Assembly (NCBI GenBank): GCA_017391665.1
Contig: JAFOXS010000238.1
Span: 1-5,482 of the forward strand
Reading direction: 5' to 3'
DNA from: Alistipes sp.
Lineage (GTDB): Bacteria; Bacteroidota; Bacteroidia; Bacteroidales; Rikenellaceae
DNA length: 5,482 nucleotides
In this document: positions 1-5,469 of the stretch, one piece after another
Position numbering within the stretch: the stretch's first letter is position 1
How the letters are laid out: each line of letters starts with the position of its first letter
The notes under the pieces: model-generated
Told to the model about the DNA's origin: nothing
Database searches by the model: none
What the model saw: the letters and a program-made list of their open reading frames with translations, nothing else
Translations under genes and position numbers: made by a program

Positions 1-44
1 AAGTCACTGGACCGCATACGATAGCACGAAAATAAAAAATTACG

Positions 45-84
45 ACAAGGTTATTGACTTCGGTTGATAACCTTGTTTTATTTT
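45..84 (+). terminator. Intrinsic terminator with UUCG tetraloop (of an upstream gene)
   Basis: Positions 45-58 (ACAAGGTTATTGAC) pair with 63-76 (GTTGATAACCTTGT) to give a 14-bp stem, of which two pairs are G-U wobbles (55/66 and 56/65). The loop at 59-62 is TTCG closed by C58-G63, the very stable C(UUCG)G tetraloop in RNA. The stem is followed by TTTTATTTT (76-84), an interrupted U-tract. This fits a Rho-independent terminator for a + strand gene ending before the window. Only the + strand transcript has the UUCG loop. The other strand also has a T-run, but about five bases beyond its stem, so weak bidirectional action is possible. Positions 1-44 show no recognisable coding sequence. Confidence 0.75.
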
Positions 85-94
85 ACTATATTTG
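64..94 (+). promoter_or_regulatory. Bacteroidota-type promoter of the lipoprotein-hydrolase operon
   Basis: TATATTTG at 87-94 matches the Bacteroidota -7 element TAnnTTTG exactly. A TTG at 64-66 lies 20 nt upstream, the usual distance for the -33 element. Transcription would start near 100, leaving a leader of only about 10 nt before the ATG at 111. The -33 element lies within the 3' arm of the terminator hairpin, so the two signals overlap. The assignment rests on consensus and spacing only. Confidence 0.65.
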
Positions 95-110
95 TAAAAA
101 CTATGCCACT

Positions 111-1529
111 ATGAAGAGTCGAATTCATAACATTCTATTGCTTGTCGTAGCACTTTTTACAATCTGCTCATGTTCAAAACCAAGCAAGGAGACAGTTGTT
201 TCAACCCTGACAATTGCGACTATGGAGGGAGCCCCGATGGATGGCGCATCTATTGTTCTATCAAACGAGGGTGAGCAATACTCATTCTTTATCAAAAGTA
301 ATACAGAGTGGATTATTGGATGCAACGCCGATTGGGTAAAACTCTCTACTGCAACCGGCCGTGGCAATAGCGAGGTTACTTTGTCGGCCGACGCCACTAT
401 GATGTCGCGCAGTGCCGTGGTTATAATATATACTCTTAGCGGCCAGCAAATAAGAGCCTCTTTCAATGTCGTACAACACGCAAATGCAGAACAGGAACCG
501 GAAGAGAGGCCCGGCCAAGATACCGAAGATGATCCTGAAGATCAGCCCGAGGACAACCCCGAAGACAACCCCGAAGACAATCCTGAAGATCAGCCTGAGG
601 GCGATCCTGAACAACAACCTGAAGACAATCCCGAAGATCAGCCCGAGGACAACCCCGAAAACAATCCCGAAGGCAATCCTGAAAATCAACCCGAGGATGA
701 TCCTAATCAGCACCCCGAAGACGACTCTGAAAATCAACCCGAGGATGATCCTAATCAGCAACCCGAAGACGACTCTGAAAATCAACCCGAGGATGATCCT
801 AATCAGCAACCCGAGGACAATCCGGAGGATCAGCCGGAGGGCAATCCCGATCAACAGCCCGACGACAATCCCGAACAACAGCCCGAGGACGATCCTAGTC
901 AGCAACCCGAAGATAATCCGGAGGATCAGCCCGAGGACAACCCAGAACAGCAACCTGAAAACAATCCCGAACAACAACCTGAAGAGAGCCCCGAGAATGA
1001 ATCGGGCAACAATACAGAATCGGGGACACCAAACAATAGCTACACCAAAATTGTCGATGCCAGTTTCTTACAGACTGGCACATATTTTATTGGTGGCTAC
1101 CAAAATGGCACACTACATCTGGCCACTGAAGGTGTATCAATCGAAAATCCATCGACAGAAAGGAAAGGACATGTGCATACAACTCCATACATATACAACG
1201 ATAGCGATGGCACACTCTCAGCCGTCGGCCATGAGCAGGCTATCGAGGTAAGATTAGAGGCGGCAAGTGGTCAGAACGCATACTACCTATATTTTATAGG
1301 CGAAGGATATCTGATGGCAACCGAGAGCAATACAGGTTGTCTTACATTTACCGATGAGGCTCGTTATGCATGGCACTTTAGCAATGCAGATGAAGGTTTT
1401 GAAGTGAGACAACAGGGCGACATTGATGCTCGGCTTATCATCTCACGTCGTGCTTCCGACCGTTTGATTCGCTCAATGGCGGGCGATGAGGATGATGGCA
1501 ACCCGATAGTTCTCTTTCGCAAAAACTAA
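111..1529 (+). CDS. BACON-domain lipoprotein with acidic proline-rich tetrapeptide stalk
   Basis: The product has 472 residues. Residues 1-21 form a lipoprotein signal: basic start, hydrophobic core from about 8, and a lipobox I-C-S with the lipidated Cys at 21. The residues after Cys21 (S-K-P-S-K-E) are not the acidic cluster typical of surface-export signals, so surface versus periplasmic location is open. Residues about 45-123 match the BACON pattern: a S-N-T-x-W motif at 63-67, W75-V76, then G-x-G-N and V-T-L-S at 83-92, ending in V-V-Q. BACON domains are common N-terminal modules of Bacteroidota glycan-related and surface proteins, but ligand binding is not proven for most. Residues 140-295 are a low-complexity stalk. 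Residues about 311-472 form a separate domain rich in aromatic and beta-prone residues, which I cannot name. The ATG at 111 is chosen because the in-frame TTG at 54 lies inside the terminator and upstream of the -7 element, and because 111 places the signal peptide at the N-terminus. The hydrolase gene follows after 3 nt. Role inferred: anchoring or binding at the envelope. Confidence 0.88.
   Translation: MKSRIHNILLLVVALFTICSCSKPSKETVVSTLTIATMEGAPMDGASIVLSNEGEQYSFFIKSNTEWIIGCNADWVKLSTATGRGNSEVTLSADATMMSRSAVVIIYTLSGQQIRASFNVVQHANAEQEPEERPGQDTEDDPEDQPEDNPEDNPEDNPEDQPEGDPEQQPEDNPEDQPEDNPENNPEGNPENQPEDDPNQHPEDDSENQPEDDPNQQPEDDSENQPEDDPNQQPEDNPEDQPEGNPDQQPDDNPEQQPEDDPSQQPEDNPEDQPEDNPEQQPENNPEQQPEESPENESGNNTESGTPNNSYTKIVDASFLQTGTYFIGGYQNGTLHLATEGVSIENPSTERKGHVHTTPYIYNDSDGTLSAVGHEQAIEVRLEAASGQNAYYLYFIGEGYLMATESNTGCLTFTDEARYAWHFSNADEGFEVRQQGDIDARLIISRRASDRLIRSMAGDEDDGNPIVLFRKN
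528..998 (+). repeat. Coding tandem repeat: 39 tetrapeptides (12-bp period)
   Basis: Residues 140-295 divide without any insertion or deletion into 39 four-residue units of the form x-x-P-E, where x is mostly D, N or Q. The third position is Pro in 37 of 39 units and Ser in two. The stretch contains no Lys or Arg, one His, no aromatic or aliphatic residues, and 65 Asp or Glu by my count. Such composition suggests an extended, disordered or polyproline-II-like, strongly negative spacer, a possible cation binder, between the BACON domain and the C-terminal domain. Synonymous codons vary between units (CCC/CCT/CCG, GAA/GAG, GAT/GAC). The peptide pattern is therefore better conserved than the DNA, except in the 48-bp block noted separately. 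Confidence 0.95.
672..815 (+). repeat. Three tandem 48-bp copies inside the tetrapeptide array
   Basis: Copies lie at 672-719, 720-767 and 768-815, each encoding 16 residues (four tetrapeptides). The second and third differ at only one base, the last (A767 versus G815). The first differs from the second at five positions. The near identity contrasts with the diverged codons elsewhere in the array and points to a recent duplication by slippage or unequal recombination. The length keeps both the reading frame and the four-residue phase. Confidence 0.93.
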
Positions 1530-1532
1530 ACA

Positions 1533-2489
1533 ATGATCAAAGGCATAATAACATCTCTGTTACTGACAGTTGCGACCATGGTGGTCACAGCTCAGAACCA
1601 TACGGTGGTATTCTACAATATCGAAAATGCCTTTGACACGATCAACGATCCTGCGACCGCTGATGAGGAGATGCTTCCTTTATCAGACAGGGAGTGGAAC
1701 AGCATGCGCTACAACGCCAAACTCAACATTATAGCCACAACATTATCCGATATTACAACGGAACTCCCCACATTGATCGGTCTTGCAGAGGTTGAGAATG
1801 CCAACGTGCTCCGCGACCTTACACAAACATCGGCACTGCGTTCGACCTCATACAAGATCTGCCACTACGACTCCCCCGACGAGCGAGGAATAGACGTAGC
1901 ACTACTCTACCGCCCCGACAAATTTCTCTTTACAGGCAGTCGTGCCATACGCTCAAAAGCCGACCCCGCGACACGAGATATTCTGACTGTATGGGGCGAG
2001 ATGGATGGGAATCCCGCATTTATTGTCGTCGTACACTGGCCATCGCGTATTGGTGGCGTAAGGTTCACCGAGTCAAAGCGCAGAGCATCGGCTCAACAAC
2101 TTAGGAAGATAGTGGACTCGGTGATGGTAGAGAATCCTGCAACACACATAATCGTGATGGGCGACATGAACGACAACCCTCGTAACAAAAGTATCACTGA
2201 GGATCTGCGCGCCACAGCCCGACCCGCTGCTGCAACCGACCTATACAATCCATTTGCTGCCGCACGCCGCGGTTCATCCGTATATGATGGCCGCTGGAAT
2301 CAGTATGACAATATTATAGTGTCGCAGAACATACCTCTATGCGCAATCGATGGCCGTCGTCGGGCAAAAGTATATCGACATACATCACTGCTTGACCAAG
2401 CAGGCAAACCCCATCCGACATATTCGGGCACAAACTACATGGGAGGCGCAAGTGACCACCTGCCCGTCTATATTGTAATCGGCAAATGA
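1533..2489 (+). CDS. Exported endonuclease/exonuclease/phosphatase-fold hydrolase
   Basis: The 318-residue product starts with a Sec signal peptide (1-20, cleavage likely after T-A, before Q21) and has no lipobox, so a periplasmic or secreted enzyme is expected. The rest is one EEP domain, a metal-dependent phosphodiesterase fold shared by DNase I, exonuclease III and sphingomyelinases. The family motifs are all present in order: F-Y-N-I-E-N with N29 and E31, L-A-E-V-E-N with E86, R-G-I-D at 118-121, H168 in H-W-P-S-R, G-D-M-N-D with D211 and N213, D259 in Q-Y-D-N, and S-D-H at 307-309. An intact active site is therefore likely. The substrate (DNA, RNA, phospholipid or inositol phosphate) cannot be told from these motifs. 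The ATG is 3 nt after the lipoprotein stop, so co-transcription and probably translational coupling are expected. No terminator separates it from the lipoprotein gene. Confidence 0.9.
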   Translation: MIKGIITSLLLTVATMVVTAQNHTVVFYNIENAFDTINDPATADEEMLPLSDREWNSMRYNAKLNIIATTLSDITTELPTLIGLAEVENANVLRDLTQTSALRSTSYKICHYDSPDERGIDVALLYRPDKFLFTGSRAIRSKADPATRDILTVWGEMDGNPAFIVVVHWPSRIGGVRFTESKRRASAQQLRKIVDSVMVENPATHIIVMGDMNDNPRNKSITEDLRATARPAAATDLYNPFAAARRGSSVYDGRWNQYDNIIVSQNIPLCAIDGRRRAKVYRHTSLLDQAGKPHPTYSGTNYMGGASDHLPVYIVIGK

Positions 2490-2513
2490 TATTTGTGAAG
2501 GATTGTGGGGTCG

Positions 2514-2547
2514 TTTTTCGTCTTAAAAAGTGAATTTTTCGTTTTAA
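2514..2547 (+). repeat. Imperfect 13-bp direct repeat upstream of the reductase gene
   Basis: TTTTTCGTCTTAA (2514-2526) and TTTTTCGTTTTAA (2535-2547) differ at one base and are offset by 21 bp, about two helical turns. They sit just upstream of the candidate -7 element CAACTTTG (2550-2557). They may form a regulator site, or only reflect an AT-rich promoter region. The 131-nt gap (2490-2620) shows no gene. Confidence 0.45.
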
Positions 2548-2549
2548 CG

Positions 2550-2589
2550 CAACTTTGTGTATCTGCAATTGTTTCTGCTGCTATCTTTG
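2550..2589 (+). promoter_or_regulatory. Candidate promoter elements of the reductase operon
   Basis: Two -7-like sequences are present. TATCTTTG at 2582-2589 matches TAnnTTTG exactly. The nearest upstream TTTG (2554-2557) is 24 nt away, a little longer than usual. Transcription would then start near 2595, leaving about 26 nt of leader. CAACTTTG at 2550-2557 matches except for its first base but lacks a good TTG about 20 nt upstream. One of the two probably serves the operon starting at 2621; I favour 2582-2589. Confidence 0.45.
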
Positions 2590-2620
2590 CTCTCGAAGTT
2601 TAATTGAAAGCAATAAATAT

Positions 2621-3562
2621 ATGAGACAAATAATAGTAGCATCATTGATTATGTTTGGCAATCTTGTCACAACAGACCTTTCAGCGCAAGAGCGTACTGA
2701 TAATTGGGGCGTTCCCTATGTAAAACTCAATAATGGAGTAGAGATGCCCCGCTTTGGTTTAGGCACATACAACGTATCAAACGACGATTGCAAGCAGGCT
2801 GTGGCAACTGCGCTTAAAAATGGTTATCGACATTTTGACACAGCACAAGCATACAACAACGAACGTGGTGTAGGCGAAGCTATTAAAGAAAGCGGAATTC
2901 CTCGCGAGCAGATATGGGTTACAAGCAAATTGTGGCCAACAGAGTATGGAGAGGGCAAAACTCTCGCAGCCATTGACCGCATGTTAGAGCGCATGGGTTT
3001 AGAGTATCTTGACCTACTCTATATCCATCAACCTATTGGCGACTATGTTGGTGCTTGGAAGGATATGGAGAAGGCATACGAACAGGGCAAGATTCGTGCA
3101 TTGGGAATTAGCAACTGCGATGCACGCGAGGAGGCTTTTACGACTATCGTCGAGACGATGAAGATCAAGCCTGCTATCCATCAGATTGAGTGCCACCCTT
3201 ATGCACAACGTAGGGCTATGCGAGCAAAGCATGAGCCTTATGGCATCGTGACCGAGTGCTGGTTCCCGTTGGGTCATGGAGATAAGAATCTGCTGTCTGA
3301 CCCTACTATTGGCAAGATAGCACAGAAGCATGGTAAAACCATCGCACAGATTATCATTCGTTGGCACATTGACGAGGGTTTCTCGGTAATTCCCGGTGCG
3401 ACAAATCCCGAATATATCAAGGAGAATATCTCAATCTTTGATTTCAAACTCGATGCCGAGGATATGGCAACAATGCGTTCGCTGGATCAGGAGAAGCGTT
3501 TCTATAATATGTCAATAGAGCAGTTGGAGAATTTCGTACTGAATCGCGCAATTGACAGATAA
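2621..3562 (+). CDS. Aldo/keto reductase with an N-terminal signal peptide
   Basis: The product has 313 residues. Residues 1-23 look like a Sec signal (single Arg, hydrophobic core, ending S-A-Q), so it is probably exported. A mature length near 290 fits the aldo/keto reductase (AKR) family, closest in pattern to 2,5-diketogluconate reductase-like members. These reduce aldehydes or ketones with NAD(P)H in a TIM barrel. The catalytic tetrad is intact: D73 and Y78 (D-T-A-Q-A-Y), K103 (T-S-K-L-W) and H136 (Y-I-H-Q-P). Nicotinamide contacts S164-N165 (G-I-S-N) and Q188 are also present. The usual NADPH-phosphate motif I-P-K-S-x-x-P-E-R is changed here to I-P-G-A-T-N-P-E-Y (257-265), losing the Lys, Ser and Arg. 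This suggests a different cofactor preference. The ATG at 2621 is preferred over the in-frame TTG at 2555, because the extra N-terminus would be Cys-rich, would hide the signal peptide and would lie over the promoter. The substrate is unknown. It is first in a probable operon with two envelope proteins. Confidence 0.88.
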   Translation: MRQIIVASLIMFGNLVTTDLSAQERTDNWGVPYVKLNNGVEMPRFGLGTYNVSNDDCKQAVATALKNGYRHFDTAQAYNNERGVGEAIKESGIPREQIWVTSKLWPTEYGEGKTLAAIDRMLERMGLEYLDLLYIHQPIGDYVGAWKDMEKAYEQGKIRALGISNCDAREEAFTTIVETMKIKPAIHQIECHPYAQRRAMRAKHEPYGIVTECWFPLGHGDKNLLSDPTIGKIAQKHGKTIAQIIIRWHIDEGFSVIPGATNPEYIKENISIFDFKLDAEDMATMRSLDQEKRFYNMSIEQLENFVLNRAIDR

Positions 3563-3602
3563 TTAGACTTATAAGAATATAAACAATTAAAACCGTACAC
3601 AA

Positions 3603-4097
3603 ATGAAAAAGTTTTTGGCAATAGCGATGATAATCGCAGGTGTCTTCACCGTAAATAATGCAATGGCACAGCGTCCTGAGGGCGGTCAGCGCCCCCAGCG
3701 TCCGCAGATGGTAAATCATAGCGACACACCCGAGGGTAAGCAGGTACTTGAGCTCTCAAAGCAGATGTGGCAGTGGATGGCCGATAAGGATGCTACAAAG
3801 TTGGCTAACCTCTATCACGACAGCGCAGTATTCGTTCACATGGGCGGTGCTTGGGGTAAAGAGCAGGAGGTAGGTATTATCGGCGGTGGTATGATTCACT
3901 ACAAGCATGCTGATATGCACAACGTATCGGTTCGCTTTGCGGGCGAGGAGTCGGCTATCGTGTTGAGTGACCTGGATCTGCTGGCGGTTGTAGGCGGCAA
4001 CGAGGTAACCAACCACTTTATGGTAACGGAGAACTATATCAAGGTCAATGGCGAGTGGAAACTCACCGTATTGGCATTCACTAAACTAAATAACTAA
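3603..4097 (+). CDS. Exported NTF2/SnoaL-like protein (DUF4440-type)
   Basis: The 164-residue product has a clear Sec signal (1-22, cleavage after A-M-A, before Q23). A short Arg/Pro/Gln/Gly-rich linker follows (24-35). Residues about 46-160 fit an NTF2-like cone fold: a first helix with Q-M-W-Q-W-M-A-D-K-D, then Y-H-D-S-A-V-F-V-H, and a C-terminal strand pair ending Y-I-K-V-N-G-E-W-K-L. This superfamily includes small enzymes (isomerases, cyclases, dehydratases) and pure binding proteins, so the fold does not fix a function. It lies 40 nt after the reductase stop with no promoter-like or terminator-like sequence between, and 4 nt before the DUF418 gene, so it should be co-transcribed with both. 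Its location in the periplasm is inferred from the signal peptide. The family call rests on pattern recognition and is moderately sure. Confidence 0.82.
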   Translation: MKKFLAIAMIIAGVFTVNNAMAQRPEGGQRPQRPQMVNHSDTPEGKQVLELSKQMWQWMADKDATKLANLYHDSAVFVHMGGAWGKEQEVGIIGGGMIHYKHADMHNVSVRFAGEESAIVLSDLDLLAVVGGNEVTNHFMVTENYIKVNGEWKLTVLAFTKLNN

Positions 4098-4101
4098 CCT
4101 T

Positions 4102-5409
4102 ATGTCACATAACACTAATCTTACCCCCGCGCAGGGTGGCCGTATAACGGTAATCGATGCGCTACGAGGCTTCTCTCTGTTGGGAGTTATTTTGGTGCAC
4201 TTCCAGCAGCATTATAGCGTCCATTCAATGGGCCCGTTCAATGAGCATACGCCTATTTTAGCACAATTTAACGATGCAGTATTTTGGTTTGTGCAGAATG
4301 TCCTGATGGGTCGATTTATCAATATCTTCGCCTTTTTGTTTGGTATGAGTTTCTTCATTCAGATGGATCGTGCCGCAAAGAAGGGTATTGATTTCCGAGG
4401 TCGTTTCCTATGGCGAATGGTTATTCTGTTTGCAATAGGCATCATCGGTTCGGCATTCTATTCAGGCGATATCCTGTCGCTCTATGCAATCTATGGTGTG
4501 GTGTTGCTTCTGATTAATCCGCTCAAGAATTGGATGCTGACGGCTTTGGCCGCCCTTATATTGTTGGGTACTCCCAAACTCACAACCTTTGCATACGACA
4601 AGATTACAGCACCCCCTGCCGTTGAGCAGGTTGTAGAGGCTCCCGAGCGTCCTCGTATGCCAGAGAATATGGGTGAGCGTCCTAGTGGTGAGCGTCCTCG
4701 TGGCGAGCGTCCTCGTGGCGAGCATCCGCCCTTTGTTCCCGAGAGAATTACTTTTGCCAAGAGCGTAGAGAATAACCTTACGCGTGGTGTTACGGAGAAG
4801 GTTTCGTACCAATTCCAGGCAACCAATAGAGGTTATATCACGTTGGCAATATTTATCCTGGGTCTTATTGTTGGCCGTCTGCGTTTCTTCGAGACTGCAC
4901 ACCTGCATATGCGCCGTAATCTGATCCTGTTCGCACTCTTCATTGCGGGTAATCTAATCTTCGGATGGCTGGCTAACATCGTAGCACCGGGCATGGATCC
5001 GAGTATGTGGTTCTTGCGCTCAGGTCCTCCGACACTGCGAACTATTATGGGTACTGCACTCTTCGATGTCGAGTCGGTATTCTCATCTGCGGCTCTGCTT
5101 ATGGCATTTGTTATCCTCTATAATATCCCTGCCATTGGCAAGGTGCTCGATGTGCTGGCTCCCTACGGTCGTATGGGTCTGACGAACTACGTTTCGCAGA
5201 GTATCATCGGTGCTTGTCTGTTCGCTATGTGGGGTCTTGGCTCAACATTTGGAGCATGGGGATATGCAGAACTTATGATAGTCGGATTGGGTCTTTACAT
5301 CTCACAGATTATCATCAGCACTATATGGTTGCGCTACTTTAAGTATGGTCCTCTGGAGTGGTTGTGGCGCTCGGCTACTTATCTTAAGTGGCAACCCTTC
5401 AAGAAGTAA
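4102..5409 (+). CDS. DUF418 family polytopic membrane protein (YeiB-like)
   Basis: The 435-residue product has about ten hydrophobic segments (roughly 22-36, 60-84, 103-120, 125-140, 145-162, 243-258, 272-293, 323-342, 360-380 and 386-410). Family hallmarks are R-I-x-V-I-D-A-L-R-G-F near the N-terminus (14-24), F-L-F-G (78-81), G-D-I-L-S-L-Y-A-I (122-130), G-R-M-G-L-T-N-Y (356-363) and a final G-P-L-E-W-L-W-R followed by T-Y (416-427). The family resembles membrane acyltransferases in layout, but no biochemical role is firmly known to me. The loop at about 163-242 is long and holds a Pro/Arg/Glu/Gly-rich stretch (179-210) with five-residue repeats. By segment count with the N-terminus inside, this loop faces the periplasm. 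The ATG lies 4 nt after the NTF2-like gene, so translational coupling is likely. The gene is last in the operon and is followed by a strong terminator. Confidence 0.9.
   Translation: MSHNTNLTPAQGGRITVIDALRGFSLLGVILVHFQQHYSVHSMGPFNEHTPILAQFNDAVFWFVQNVLMGRFINIFAFLFGMSFFIQMDRAAKKGIDFRGRFLWRMVILFAIGIIGSAFYSGDILSLYAIYGVVLLLINPLKNWMLTALAALILLGTPKLTTFAYDKITAPPAVEQVVEAPERPRMPENMGERPSGERPRGERPRGEHPPFVPERITFAKSVENNLTRGVTEKVSYQFQATNRGYITLAIFILGLIVGRLRFFETAHLHMRRNLILFALFIAGNLIFGWLANIVAPGMDPSMWFLRSGPPTLRTIMGTALFDVESVFSSAALLMAFVILYNIPAIGKVLDVLAPYGRMGLTNYVSQSIIGACLFAMWGLGSTFGAWGYAELMIVGLGLYISQIIISTIWLRYFKYGPLEWLWRSATYLKWQPFKK
4672..4731 (+). repeat. 15-bp coding repeat in the DUF418 loop (G-E-R-P-R units)
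   Basis: Four tandem 15-bp units lie at 4672-4686, 4687-4701, 4702-4716 and 4717-4731. They encode G-E-R-P-S, G-E-R-P-R, G-E-R-P-R and a degenerate G-E-H-P-P (residues 191-210). Units two and three differ at one base only, which suggests local slippage. The repeat lies in the long hydrophilic loop between membrane segments five and six and would change only loop length. Confidence 0.85.
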
Positions 5410-5436
5410 TTTCGCTCATAATATTATAATACCGTC

Positions 5437-5469
5437 GTCTGCCCGTATGCGTTTCGGGCAGACTTTTTT
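5437..5469 (+). terminator. Intrinsic terminator of the reductase-NTF2-DUF418 operon
   Basis: GTCTGCCCG (5437-5445) and CGGGCAGAC (5455-5463) form a perfect 9-bp GC-rich stem with a 9-nt loop. Six T residues (5464-5469) follow directly. It starts 27 nt after the DUF418 stop codon. No T-run exists on the other strand, so it should act on + strand transcripts only. The last 13 bases of the window show nothing recognisable. Confidence 0.93.

Noticed and set aside
54..110. TTG start extending the lipoprotein by 19 residues
   Set aside because: It lies inside the terminator hairpin and upstream of the -7 element, and it would bury the lipoprotein signal peptide.
672..815. CRISPR-like array
   Set aside because: The copies are directly adjacent without spacers, are in frame, and encode a conserved peptide pattern.
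282..977. Long hydrophobic open frame on the - strand across the repeat
   Set aside because: It is the antisense reading of the 12-bp repeat, which has no stop codons in several frames. Its regular I/L/F/R/G pattern mirrors the x-x-P-E codons. It has no promoter or plausible start.
466..1251. Long basic open frame on the + strand in another phase across the repeat
   Set aside because: It is a frame-shifted reading of the same repeat, rich in K/T/P/I/N. It overlaps a gene with clear signal peptide and domains.
111..2489. Anti-phage nuclease system
   Set aside because: Both products carry export signals and the nuclease-fold protein has no cytoplasmic sensor partner, so intracellular defence is unlikely.
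2525..2539. Possible terminator hairpin AAAAA-GTGAA-TTTTT after the hydrolase gene
   Set aside because: The stem is only five A-T pairs and would be too weak to act as an intrinsic terminator.
2555..2620. TTG start extending the reductase by 22 residues
   Set aside because: The extra Cys-rich segment overlaps the candidate promoter and hides the signal peptide that begins at the ATG at 2621.
4462..4908. Open frames on the - strand within the DUF418 gene
   Set aside because: They are shadows of a gene with strong family motifs. Their sequences show no domain, and no promoter or start context supports them.
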